A DNA stretch of 64,000 nt from Pseudodesulfovibrio portus (GTDB lineage Bacteria > Desulfobacterota > Desulfovibrionia > Desulfovibrionales > Desulfovibrionaceae), in NCBI RefSeq assembly GCF_026000375.1, contig NZ_AP026708.1, positions 684,501 to 748,500 on the forward strand. Reading direction: 5' to 3'. Numbering within the stretch: the stretch's first letter is position 1; each line of letters opens with the position of its first letter. The position numbers and the translations under genes are program-made. The notes beneath the pieces are model-generated. The model saw only the letters and a list, made by a program, of their open reading frames with translations. It did not search any database and was not told where the DNA came from. Positions 44,070-52,466 of this stretch are shown piece by piece.

Positions 44070-45224
44070 CTATTTCTTGGGAGGCCTGCGCCTGCGACGC
44101 CGGGGCCTGCGGCTCCGTTTGGCCTTGTCCTCGCGCGAGTCCGAATCGTCGGCCCGGGCCTGTCGGGGCGGCCTGCCGGAACGAACCGGCTTGCCGGATT
44201 GGCCCTTGGCATCCGGCTTGTCCCTGTTGTCTTCGACCGGCTCGCTCGCGGGACCGCTCTGATCCAGATCGGCGGGTTCGGCTGCGGGTTTACCGGAAGG
44301 TGCGCCGCGCCCGTTGCTGCGGGGAGGCCTGTCCGGCCCGCCCGGCCTCCTTCCGCCACGCGCATTGCGCGGGCTTCTGGCCTTGATGTCGGCCACGGCC
44401 TCTTCGCTGGGCGGCTTGTTAACTATTTCGTTCCATTCGTCAATGGAAAGTTCCTGCTCGTTAAACCCTTCGTCCAGTACACTAAGGGATTTCTTGAAGA
44501 AATTGGACCGCAGGACCTTCAACTGTCCCCGGGCCGTCGTGTATTTCTTGCCCACGCGCGGGCACAGACGATGGAACTCCTCATACCCTTTTTGCTCGAA
44601 GCTCAGGCAACAGAGAAGGCGACCGCAAATGCCCGATATCTTGGTCGGATTGAGGAAAAGATTCTGTTCCTTGGCCATCTTGATGGTCACGGGGACGAAC
44701 TTGCGCATGAAACGGCGGCAGCAACAGATCTGCCCGCAGTTGCCGATGGCCCCGAGCATCTGGGTCTCATGGCGGACGCCGATCTGCCTGAGCTCGATAC
44801 GGGTCCGGTATTCGCGCACAAGGTCCTTGATCAACTCGCGAAAATCGATGCGGCCCGGAGCCGTGAAATAAAAAACCATCTTGGAACGGTCGAAAAAGAC
44901 TTCCACGTCCACGAGCTTCATGCCGAGCTTGTGGCTGGTGATGCACCGGCGGCAGAACTTGAAGGCGTCCCGCGACAACGCATCGTTTTCGGCAACGGAC
45001 TCCATGTCCTTGTCGTTGGCCAGCCGGTAGATGGACTTGTAGCCCTCGATCTGGTCGTTTTCGCTTTCCTTTGGAGCCTGGCGGACGAGGATGACCTTGC
45101 CCAACCCCATGCCCTGGTCCGTCTTGACGATGACGTACTGGCTCTCGCGGACGACGAACGGGCCTGATGCGAAGTAATACACTTGCCCGTAATCATTGAA
45201 CTTAACACCAAGAATTTGGCTCAT
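44070..45224 (-). CDS. PSP1/RicT family protein with basic low-complexity tail
   Basis: 384 residues. The N-terminal ~270 form the PSP1 domain (LVDVEVFFDRSKMVFYFTAPGRIDFRELI). Its Cys-rich core (GAIGNCGQICCCRRFM, then GICGRLLCCLSFE) binds iron-sulfur clusters in RicT homologues, which form complexes affecting mRNA processing and signalling. From about residue 270 the chain is disordered, rich in Pro/Gly/Arg/Asp, ending in an Arg cluster (RRPRRRRRRPPKK), a likely RNA-binding tail. It precedes metG. Confidence 0.88.
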   Translation of the reverse strand: MSQILGVKFNDYGQVYYFASGPFVVRESQYVIVKTDQGMGLGKVILVRQAPKESENDQIEGYKSIYRLANDKDMESVAENDALSRDAFKFCRRCITSHKLGMKLVDVEVFFDRSKMVFYFTAPGRIDFRELIKDLVREYRTRIELRQIGVRHETQMLGAIGNCGQICCCRRFMRKFVPVTIKMAKEQNLFLNPTKISGICGRLLCCLSFEQKGYEEFHRLCPRVGKKYTTARGQLKVLRSNFFKKSLSVLDEGFNEQELSIDEWNEIVNKPPSEEAVADIKARSPRNARGGRRPGGPDRPPRSNGRGAPSGKPAAEPADLDQSGPASEPVEDNRDKPDAKGQSGKPVRSGRPPRQARADDSDSREDKAKRSRRPRRRRRRPPKK

Positions 45225-45296
45225 TACATTATCCTGTTATATAATCGCCCCGTTCAGCACGGGGGAGAAAGTATCGTGCAAAAAAAGTAATATATT

Positions 45297-45371
45297 AGAA
45301 AAAGGCGTTGACTTCAAATCCAGCTTCAAACGCCAAGCCGGACACCGTCTGAATCGGACGGTGCCCGGCTT
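45297..45371 (-). terminator. Tandem terminator hairpins after response regulator gene
   Basis: First stem 45335-45349 with 45357-45371 (AAGCCGG, one A-C mismatch, CACCGTC). Second hairpin GGCGTT/AACGCC (45304-45334) is followed on the minus strand by a T run. Confidence 0.75.
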
Positions 45372-45395
45372 ACACGTTGGAATAACTGCTGAAAA

Positions 45396-45797
45396 CTATT
45401 CCTCGACCAGCCCCAGGCTCTTGATTTCGTTCATGAGCTTTTCTTCGTCGATGGGCTTGACCAGGTATGAGGTGGCTCCCCCCAGGAAAAATGCGTCGTG
45501 CGTCTCCTTCTCATCCGCCAGCATGGTGGTGACCACCACCTTGGCTTCCTGCTGCGGGCCCACGTTGTGCTCCTTCTCCAGTGAACGGATCTCGCGCAGA
45601 GCCTGTTGTCCATCCATCTCAGGCATAAGCAGGTCCAGGCAGATCAGGTTGTACGGATCACCGTCCGAAAACCCCCGCTTGAAGGCCTCGATGGCCTCCT
45701 CGCCGTTGACGGCGATGTCGCACCTCGCCACCTGACGCAAGATTTCGTGAATCATGTTCCTGCTGTAAAAATCGTCATCCACGATCAGCGCTCTCAT
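45396..45797 (-). CDS. Single-domain response regulator (CheY-like)
   Basis: 133-residue receiver domain. It has the acidic pair ALIVDDD, phosphoacceptor Asp in LICLDLLMPEMDG, a Thr switch in VVTTMLAD and Lys in YLVKPIDEEK. No output domain, so it acts by protein contact. A GAGAGG ribosome site and a 17-bp palindrome lie upstream. It follows the MBL gene by 91 nt and ends in a terminator. Confidence 0.92.
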   Translation of the reverse strand: MRALIVDDDFYSRNMIHEILRQVARCDIAVNGEEAIEAFKRGFSDGDPYNLICLDLLMPEMDGQQALREIRSLEKEHNVGPQQEAKVVVTTMLADEKETHDAFFLGGATSYLVKPIDEEKLMNEIKSLGLVEE

Positions 45798-45830
45798 GTT
45801 CCTCTCCTACCTTGATCTTAAATATACAAG

Positions 45831-45847
45831 ATTCAATGTCATTGAAT
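45831..45847. promoter_or_regulatory. Perfect 17-bp palindrome in the response regulator promoter
   Basis: ATTCAATG-T-CATTGAAT, perfect 8-bp arms. On the minus strand a TATATT (45821-45826) follows it after 4 nt, so the palindrome covers the expected spacer and -35 region. Confidence 0.4.
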
Positions 45848-45888
45848 GGGAAAAATTGCAACTGATTGCCAAAATCGTCCACTGCTGC

Positions 45889-46770
45889 TCAGACATCGAA
45901 GACGTCGCCTTCCCTGGCCAATTGAAAAGCCAGCCCGCTCTCCTTCCATTCCCGGAGCAACCGCTCTTCCTCCCGTTCCAGGTCCCGGTCCGTCCGGGTG
46001 GTGTCATGATGGGTCAGGAAGGTCCGGCCGACGCCCGCCTCCCGCGCCAGGTTCAGGACCCGCTCATACGTGGAATGACCCCAGCCCGTGTGCGTGGCGT
46101 ACTCCGCCTCGGTATACTGGGCGTCGGCGATGAGCACGTCCACATCGCGCAGAAAGTCCAGCATGATCCGATGCCGCGCCTGCACGACGCGCTCGTAGTC
46201 GTCGAAATCCGCATCGCCCGGCTCGTAGATGTTGTAAAAGGGCTCGTGGTCGCCGCTGAAAAACAGCGCCCTGCCGTCACACTCCACCTTGAAGCCGAAA
46301 TTCATGGCCGGATGATTCATGAGCAGGGCCGTCACCGTGGCGAAACCGAAATCCACGACCTGCCCGTCGGACAGGGTCTCGTACCTGATGTCCGCTTTCA
46401 GCTCCGCTTCGCGGACCGGGAAATGGGGATAGGCCATCTGCTTGGTCAGGACCGCGTCGATGCCGGTCATGGACAGGGGATCAGGGGGGCCGTACAGGGT
46501 CACGACATTGCCCGGCACGAACAGGGGCACGAAAAAGGGCAGCCCCTGGATGTGATCCCAATGGGTGTGGGAAATAAAGAGATGGCACTCCACGGGCGGC
46601 GACTGCATCAGCTCGATGCCCAGCGCCCGGATGCCCGTCCCGGCGTCCAGGATTATCAGGTCCCCGGAATCGGAACGGACCTCGATGCAGGTGGTGTTGC
46701 CGCCGAAGCGGACGGTCTCCGGCCCCGGTGAGGGAAGGGAGCCCCGGGTGCCGCGGAAACGGAATCGCAT
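45889..46770 (-). CDS. MBL-fold metallo-hydrolase
   Basis: 293-residue metallo-beta-lactamase superfamily enzyme. It has the metal site SHTHWDHIQGLPFF, FRGTRGSLPSPGPETVRFGGNT at the start, LLMNHPAMNFGFKVE, FFSGDHEP and a second metal site region DAQYTEAEYATHTGWGHST with late His in FLTHHD. This layout resembles phosphodiesterase/RNase Z-like members. Start ATG 46770 has GAGG 7 nt upstream and lies 2 nt after the HDOD stop, so they are coupled. Substrate unknown; cyclic nucleotide hydrolysis is possible. Confidence 0.88.
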   Translation of the reverse strand: MRFRFRGTRGSLPSPGPETVRFGGNTTCIEVRSDSGDLIILDAGTGIRALGIELMQSPPVECHLFISHTHWDHIQGLPFFVPLFVPGNVVTLYGPPDPLSMTGIDAVLTKQMAYPHFPVREAELKADIRYETLSDGQVVDFGFATVTALLMNHPAMNFGFKVECDGRALFFSGDHEPFYNIYEPGDADFDDYERVVQARHRIMLDFLRDVDVLIADAQYTEAEYATHTGWGHSTYERVLNLAREAGVGRTFLTHHDTTRTDRDLEREEERLLREWKESGLAFQLAREGDVFDV

Positions 46771-46772
46771 GC

Positions 46773-47627
46773 TCAAGCCTCGCCGAGTTTGATGAAAATA
46801 CGGGCGTTCTCCACTTCCTCATCCAGGGAGGACAGGTCGGCGATCAGTTCATCCATGCCCATGCCGAACCGCTCCCTGATCCGGTCCGGGAAGGGCTCGA
46901 TCTCGTAATTCCCGGCCGAGCCGAAGGCCAGCCGCTTGGATATCTGATTGGCCGCGAACAGGCAGTCGAGCAATTGCGAGGCCATCTCGATCGGCGAATG
47001 GTGAAAGGCCACGGCGTCGTGCAGGTCGGCGGGCAGATTCCATTTCCCGGCCAGCATGGCCCCGATATCTGCATGGGTGGCCCCGAAGACCTCCCGCTCG
47101 CATTGCGAAAGCGAAGCCCCCGGCTCCAACGCTTTGGCGGTGGCCTGCTCGAACTCGTCGGGCATGTACAGGGCGAAGACGACCTTGCCGATGTCGTGCA
47201 GCAGTCCGGCGGCGAAGTATTCCGCGGCGTCGTCGCGGGACACGCCGAGTTTCAGGCCCAGCATGCGCGTACATGTGGCCGTCGCCAACGAATGGAGCCA
47301 GAACGCGCCCATGTCCAGCCGATTGGAAACGGATTTGGGGATAACGCCCACGGCGGCCAACCCCAGGGCCACATTCTTGAGGGTGTTCAGGCCGAGGTAG
47401 ACGGAAGCATGGTTGATTGAACTGATTTCCCTGGACAATCCGAAATAGGCCGAATTGACCAGCCGCAAAATCTTGAGGGTGAAAACCGGGTCACGCTTGA
47501 TGACCTCCACAAGATCCTTCTGCGAACAGTTGATATCCCCGGCAAGCTTCAGAACCTTGCTCACGCTCTGGGGAAAGGCCGGCATCTTTTCGACGGCGGC
47601 CAGCAGCCGTTCGTTGATGTCACTCAT
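46773..47627 (-). CDS. HDOD domain protein
   Basis: 284-residue signalling protein of the HDOD family (catalytically weak HD-like domain). It has PAFPQSVSKVLKLAGD, FTLKILRLVNSAYFGLSREISSINHA, LGLNTLKNVALGLA, and a retained HD in FAAGLLHDIGKVVFA with HHSP later. Such proteins link signalling, motility or stress outputs. The start at 47627 is followed by a clean domain; the longer frame crosses the promoter. First gene of the HDOD-MBL-response regulator unit. Confidence 0.9.
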   Translation of the reverse strand: MSDINERLLAAVEKMPAFPQSVSKVLKLAGDINCSQKDLVEVIKRDPVFTLKILRLVNSAYFGLSREISSINHASVYLGLNTLKNVALGLAAVGVIPKSVSNRLDMGAFWLHSLATATCTRMLGLKLGVSRDDAAEYFAAGLLHDIGKVVFALYMPDEFEQATAKALEPGASLSQCEREVFGATHADIGAMLAGKWNLPADLHDAVAFHHSPIEMASQLLDCLFAANQISKRLAFGSAGNYEIEPFPDRIRERFGMGMDELIADLSSLDEEVENARIFIKLGEA

Positions 47628-47721
47628 TGGGCACCGCGTTGTTGTGCAGACGTTCCCGGCATCCGGACCATGCGCCGACCGGGCTGTGCCCAGACCGCAA
47701 CCGCCTGGACTCTTATTAAAA

Positions 47722-47750
47722 TATCTAGCCCAGTAAAAGGATCGTGGCAA
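47722..47750 (-). promoter_or_regulatory. Promoter of the HDOD-MBL unit
   Basis: Minus strand TTGCCA (47745-47750), 17-nt spacer, TAGATA (47722-47727), about 95 nt before the HDOD start. Confidence 0.5.
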
Positions 47751-47756
47751 GCACGT

Positions 47757-50174
47757 TCAAGGATAATGCGTTCGAATCGACCGCGTGCCGCTGCCGTCCC
47801 ACTCCACGTCCACCCTGCCGTGGATGGCCGTGGACCACACGGGCACGCCCACGGCATCGACAACATCCGCGTCGGGAAAACCGTATCGGTTGAGATAGCC
47901 GTCCGAGCACAGGACCACCTCCGGAGAAACCCCGGCGTAGAATTCCGGGGAGAAGCTGGACCGGCTCCCGTGATGCGGCAGGACCAAAACCCGGGCCCGC
48001 ATATCCGCGCCGCCGGACAGGAGCGCGTCGATGCCGCGTCCCTCCACGTCGCCCGGCAGCAAGGCCAGGGAGACATCGTCCCGCACCAACCGGAGAACGA
48101 GGGAGCGCTCATTGGCCCGTCCGGTCGCGAAATCCCTCGCCGGATGCAGGACCTCCAGCACTGTCCGGCCGTCGAGCCGGACCACGTCGCCCGCGTGCAG
48201 CCCCACCGGCTCCCTGTGCTGCCGGGCCAGCACGGTGCGCAACCGCTCGCCGGTAGCGCCGCGCGGCAGCATGGAATTGGTATAGAACGGGCCGACGTCG
48301 AGCCTGTCCAGGACAAAGGGCAGGCCATGGCTGTGGTCCACGTCCGGGTGGGTCATGAACACCCCGTTGATGCGGGGCGGGCGGCCATGGGTCAGGGACG
48401 GGGCGACCACGGCCTCGCCGAGATCGAAATGACTGGAGCCGCCGCCTCCGTCCACCAGCCAGCGCCGACCTCCGGGGAGGGAAACGACCAGGGACTGGCC
48501 CAGCCCCACGTCGAGCATGGACAGCCGCACCGCGTCCCGGCTGTCCGCGCCCATGACCCACAGGTGGGGCGCGACGAGCAGCGCGAGCCCCAAACCGGCC
48601 AGGGGCATCGGCACCCGCCTCGGGCTGCGCAGCACGGCTGCCGTGGCCGCGAGCAGCACCGCGCAGCCGAACATTTCGGGCCACAACGGCCTCAGGACCG
48701 CATACACCGGCGTCAGGCCGGACCCGGCCGTCCAATCGAGCAGGGCCAGGAGCCCGTCGGTGGCCCAGGCGGCCATCCCGAGACACAGCCCGGCCAGAGG
48801 TTCGGCCCAACCGAAGGAGGCAAGCCCCATGCCCAGCAGCCCGAGGGGCATGACCGCCATTCCCAGGACCGGGAGCCAGACGAGATTGAGCAGGATATTG
48901 GGACTCAACGAACCGAAATACCAGGACACCAGCGGCATGAGCGCGATGTTGGCGCACAGGCTGACCGCCAGCACCCCCGCTGCCCGGGCGAACAACCGGC
49001 GAAACCACGACCCGCCCGGGGAAAACAGGGACCGGAAATGGGGAAGCATGAGCCCGATTCCCGCCACGGCGGTCACCGACATCTGCAGGCTGAGATCGAA
49101 GAGGGACATGGGCGAGGCGAACACGATGGCCAACAGGGCGAAGAACAGCCCGTCCATGAGCACCCTGCCCCGCCCCTGAAGAAGCAGGAATCCCCAGAAC
49201 CCGAACATGACCGTCGCCCGGACCAGGGAGGCGGACGGCTGGCCGAGCCAGGCATAGGTCAGCACCAGGGGCGCGGCCAGGATCACGGCCAGCTTGGGCC
49301 GGGGCACGATCAGGAGCAGCGGCGGGTATGTTCGACCGGCGAGCCAGGCCAGGGCCAGCCCCAGGGCGGCCACGAAACCGACGTGCAGGCCGGACAGGGC
49401 CAGGGTATGGGCCAGCCCGGCGGACTGGGTGGCCTCCATGGTGGCGGCGTCGAGCCGGGACTTGTCGCCGGTCGTCAGGGCCAGGACCATGGCCCCGCCC
49501 TGCGTGTCGGGCACCAGCCGGGCCACCCTCGCCCGCAGTCCGCGCTTGACGGACCGCAGGAAATTTTCGGGCGGATCGCCCCACTTCAGCGCCTTCAGCG
49601 CGCCCCTGCCCGCAGGCCACGCCCGCCAGAACACCCCTTGCCGCTGCCAGTACCATCCGTAATCCCACAACCCGGGATTGCCGAACCCGCGCACCGGGAC
49701 CACCCGTAAAAACGTTTCCACGGACTGGCCGGGAACAGGCCGGTAGTCCGGGTGGCGCAGACTCAGCGCCACCTTGCCGGGCAGGGCCTCCTCCCCTCCG
49801 TCGATCAGGCAGACGGCATCGCGCAGCGTGAGCCGCAGCCGGTCGCCGAAACGGGGCTCCACGCCGTCCACCACACCCCGCACTTCCACGGGCGTCCGCG
49901 CCTCCATCCAATCGGGTATGGCGGAGGGCAGTTCCGGCGTGCGCTGAAATCCGTACCCGCACCCGAAAGCGGCGCAGCAGATGAAGACCAGCAGAGGCAG
50001 TCGGCAGTCCGGGCCGCGCAGGGTCCGGTCGGCCAGCCAAAGCACGAACAGCCCGACCAGGGCCGGGACCGGAAAACGAATGCCGAAAACACCGACGACA
50101 AAGGCCAGTCCATAGGATTGCCAGGGCAACAGCCCCGGCGCAAAGGAAGAATGATTCGTGGAGGCTTGGTTCAC
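47757..50174 (-). CDS. ComEC/Rec2 family DNA-uptake channel protein
   Basis: 805-residue inner-membrane protein. An N-terminal pair of helices leads to the DUF4131 OB-like domain (VEVRGVVDGVEPRFGDRL). Then comes the competence channel core of many helices (SGLAHTLALSGLHVGFVAALGL, the ComEC signature, and GQPSASLVRATVMFGFW). The C-terminal part is an MBL nuclease-like domain (LLDVGLGQSLVV; GVFMTHPDVDHSHGLPF; LPHHGSRSS). Full-length three-domain form, consistent with single-strand DNA import. No other competence genes are nearby. Confidence 0.92.
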   Translation of the reverse strand: MNQASTNHSSFAPGLLPWQSYGLAFVVGVFGIRFPVPALVGLFVLWLADRTLRGPDCRLPLLVFICCAAFGCGYGFQRTPELPSAIPDWMEARTPVEVRGVVDGVEPRFGDRLRLTLRDAVCLIDGGEEALPGKVALSLRHPDYRPVPGQSVETFLRVVPVRGFGNPGLWDYGWYWQRQGVFWRAWPAGRGALKALKWGDPPENFLRSVKRGLRARVARLVPDTQGGAMVLALTTGDKSRLDAATMEATQSAGLAHTLALSGLHVGFVAALGLALAWLAGRTYPPLLLIVPRPKLAVILAAPLVLTYAWLGQPSASLVRATVMFGFWGFLLLQGRGRVLMDGLFFALLAIVFASPMSLFDLSLQMSVTAVAGIGLMLPHFRSLFSPGGSWFRRLFARAAGVLAVSLCANIALMPLVSWYFGSLSPNILLNLVWLPVLGMAVMPLGLLGMGLASFGWAEPLAGLCLGMAAWATDGLLALLDWTAGSGLTPVYAVLRPLWPEMFGCAVLLAATAAVLRSPRRVPMPLAGLGLALLVAPHLWVMGADSRDAVRLSMLDVGLGQSLVVSLPGGRRWLVDGGGGSSHFDLGEAVVAPSLTHGRPPRINGVFMTHPDVDHSHGLPFVLDRLDVGPFYTNSMLPRGATGERLRTVLARQHREPVGLHAGDVVRLDGRTVLEVLHPARDFATGRANERSLVLRLVRDDVSLALLPGDVEGRGIDALLSGGADMRARVLVLPHHGSRSSFSPEFYAGVSPEVVLCSDGYLNRYGFPDADVVDAVGVPVWSTAIHGRVDVEWDGSGTRSIRTHYP

Positions 50175-50275
50175 GCCTCTTCAGTTAACAGGATACCCGA
50201 GGGTTATCCAGACCGACGAGAAACGGCCGACATCCGCAAGGGACATCGGCCGCGTATTGTCTATGGGAAAGACGT

Positions 50276-51532
50276 CTATCCGCTGACCCGCTCTATGCGC
50301 GCGCCCACGCCGGAAAGCTTGGCTTCGATGTTTTCGTAGCCCCGGTCCAGGTGGTAGATGCGTTCGATGGTGGTCGTGCCCTCGGCGGCCAGACCGGCCA
50401 GCACCAGGGATGCGCTGGCCCGCAGGTCCGAAGCCATGACCGGCGCGCCCACCAGCCTGCCCACGCCGTGGACCATGGCTGTCCGGCTCTTGAGACGGAT
50501 GTCCGCGCCGAGACGGACCAGCTCCAGCACGTGCATGAACCGGTTCTCGAAAATCTTCTCCTCGATGATGCCGGTGCCCTTGCCCAGGCACATCAGCGCC
50601 ATGAGCTGGGCCTGCATGTCCGTGGGGAACCCGGGATGCGGCTGGGTGGTCACGTCCACGTTCTGCAACAGGCCGTTGGCCCGGCGCACCAGCACGTAGT
50701 CCTCTTCCTCCTGCAGCCAGACGCCCATCTCGCGGAGCTTGTAGCTGACCGCGTCCAGGTCCGAAAACGGGCAGTCCAGGATTTCCAGCTCGCCGCCGGT
50801 GATGGCCGCGGCCACCATGTAGGTCCCGGCCTCAATGCGGTCGGGCATGACGCGATAGTCGCACCCGGACAGGGAGGGAACGCCCTCCACCGTGATGATG
50901 CTGGTCCCCTGGCCGGAGATTTTCGCGCCGCAGGCGTTCAGGAAGTTGGCCAGGTCCACCACTTCGGGCTCACGGGCCGCGTTCTCGATGGTGGACACGC
51001 CCTCGGCCAGACAGGCGGCCATGAGGATGTTCTCGGTGCCGCCCACGGTGGGAAAATCGAGGGTGATCTTGGCCCCCTTGAGGCCGCCCTTGCAGTGTCC
51101 CTTGATGAATCCTTCGGTGATTTCGAACTCCGCGCCCATGCGCTCGAAGCCGCGCAGATGCAGGTCCACGGGACGGGCGCCGATGGCGCATCCGCCGGGC
51201 AGGGCCACGCGGGCCTCGCCCAGCCGGGCCAGCAGCGGTCCCAGACAGAGCACCGATGCGCGCATGGTCTTGACCAGCTCATAGGGGGCCTCGGGCTTGA
51301 GGCCCGTTACCAGGCTGGTTGCCTCGTTGCCCTCGAAGGAGGTCTCGCAACCGAGGATGTTGAGAAGTTTCAGCGACGTGCGGATATCGGCCAGCCTGGG
51401 AACATTGCTCAGGTTGACTTGGCCCTCGGCCAGGAGGCAGGCCATGAGAATGGGGAGGGCCGCGTTTTTCGCGCCCGAAACACGAATGCTGCCCTGAAGC
51501 GGAACGCCGCCTTTGATGATCAATCTATCCAT
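50276..51532 (-). CDS. murA: UDP-N-acetylglucosamine 1-carboxyvinyltransferase
   Basis: MurA adds enolpyruvate to UDP-GlcNAc, the first committed peptidoglycan step and the fosfomycin target. 418 residues, the standard length. Opening [23 protein letters not shown]; catalytic Cys115 in [16 protein letters not shown], so it is the fosfomycin-sensitive Cys type; later [19 protein letters not shown] and [14 protein letters not shown]. Upstream lies tRNA-His on the other strand; downstream an imperfect hairpin (50213-50250) with a short T run. Confidence 0.97.
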   Translation of the reverse strand: MDRLIIKGGVPLQGSIRVSGAKNAALPILMACLLAEGQVNLSNVPRLADIRTSLKLLNILGCETSFEGNEATSLVTGLKPEAPYELVKTMRASVLCLGPLLARLGEARVALPGGCAIGARPVDLHLRGFERMGAEFEITEGFIKGHCKGGLKGAKITLDFPTVGGTENILMAACLAEGVSTIENAAREPEVVDLANFLNACGAKISGQGTSIITVEGVPSLSGCDYRVMPDRIEAGTYMVAAAITGGELEILDCPFSDLDAVSYKLREMGVWLQEEEDYVLVRRANGLLQNVDVTTQPHPGFPTDMQAQLMALMCLGKGTGIIEEKIFENRFMHVLELVRLGADIRLKSRTAMVHGVGRLVGAPVMASDLRASASLVLAGLAAEGTTTIERIYHLDRGYENIEAKLSGVGARIERVSG

Positions 51533-51556
51533 GTGTTCCCTTTTTTATTATTTTGC

Positions 51557-51585
51557 TTGACCGAGGGGGGCAGCTTGGTTAAAAA
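51557..51585 (+). promoter_or_regulatory. Promoter of tRNA-His
   Basis: TTGACC (51557-51562), 17-nt spacer, TAAAAA (51580-51585), 14 nt before the tRNA. Confidence 0.6.
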
Positions 51586-51599
51586 CTGCCCCTCACGCG

Positions 51600-51675
51600 G
51601 TGGGTGTAGCTCAGTTGGTAGAGCACCTGGTTGTGGCCCAGGTGGCCGAGGGTTCAAGTCCCTTCACTCACCCCA
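51600..51675 (+). tRNA. tRNA-His (anticodon GTG)
   Basis: 76 nt from acceptor G1 to the encoded CCA. GTGGGTG pairs with CACTCAC. D-loop AGCTCAGTTGGTAGAGC, anticodon GTG in TTGTGGC, T-loop GGTTCAAGTCC and discriminator C73 are present. A G at 51599 supplies the G-1 that pairs with C73 in histidine tRNAs. Confidence 0.97.
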
Positions 51676-51682
51676 GATGAAC

Positions 51683-52435
51683 TCAATCGGACGGAACCTC
51701 GGTTCCGTCCTTTTCTTTTGTCGTAGCGCCTTCCAGGGCCGCACCGGCGATCAGCTCGCGCAGGCGGGCCGCCGCCTCGGGCCGGGCCCCGACCGTATAG
51801 AGCACGGTCTCGGGATCGCCGCCGGGCACGCCGGAGAGGGCCTCGTTCAACGTGGGCCTGTCCGAATAGCCGCCGGTGTCAAAAGCCACGCCCGCGAACA
51901 GACCGGCCTTTTCGCCCACGAAATACACGTCGCCGGATTCCCGGAACTCGGGACTGCGCCCGTACTCGTCATCGCAATTGAAAATGACGAGATCGGCGTG
52001 GCCCTTGAAGACGAACCCCGTTTCCATGACGTAGCGGACATCGTCCTCGTGCATGAACAGCACGAGGCCCGTCCGGCTGTAGCCGCCGGCCTGCCAGCCC
52101 CAGCCAAGGGAGCTGCGGGCCATGAAGACCGGGCCGGTCCAGCCGCCGTCGGTGTTGGCCAGGAGCAGCCCCCTGCCGCCGCCTATGGTCAGGAGAAAGC
52201 CGAACTCGCCCGCCGAGGGAATGATCATCATGCCCTTGGCCCGGCTCAGAAGGGGCTTCAAGGCCTCGCCGCCGGGGTCGGCCAGATACTTGGCCAGCAC
52301 CTGTTCGGCCTCGACCACGAGATCGCGGGCCGTGGCCGTGTCGGTCTCCTTCACCCCGGTGGTCCTGGCAGCGCAGCCGGACAACAGGAAGAGGGACAGA
52401 ACAACCGTCCATGCATAGCGGTGACGAACATCCAT
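51683..52435 (-). CDS. SYLF-domain lipoprotein (YSC84/Ysc84-like)
   Basis: 250-residue predicted lipoprotein. Signal with lipobox LLSGC (Cys21), then a SYLF lipid-binding domain (LLSRAKGMMIIPSAGEFGFLLTIGGGRG, then GWTGPVFMARSSLGWGWQAG and GLFAGVAFDTG). SYLF proteins bind phosphoinositides in eukaryotes; bacterial members are envelope proteins of unknown role. It lies convergent to tRNA-His and downstream of selB on the same strand by 31 nt. Confidence 0.87.
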   Translation of the reverse strand: MDVRHRYAWTVVLSLFLLSGCAARTTGVKETDTATARDLVVEAEQVLAKYLADPGGEALKPLLSRAKGMMIIPSAGEFGFLLTIGGGRGLLLANTDGGWTGPVFMARSSLGWGWQAGGYSRTGLVLFMHEDDVRYVMETGFVFKGHADLVIFNCDDEYGRSPEFRESGDVYFVGEKAGLFAGVAFDTGGYSDRPTLNEALSGVPGGDPETVLYTVGARPEAAARLRELIAGAALEGATTKEKDGTEVPSD

Positions 52436-52466
52436 GGGTAAGGCCTAAAGGGAGTGTTCCGCCGTG

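Noticed and set aside
47670-49709. 679-codon plus-strand frame across comEC
   Set aside because: Repetitive Gln/Gly/Pro/His composition typical of an antisense frame; comEC on the minus strand has the expected domains.
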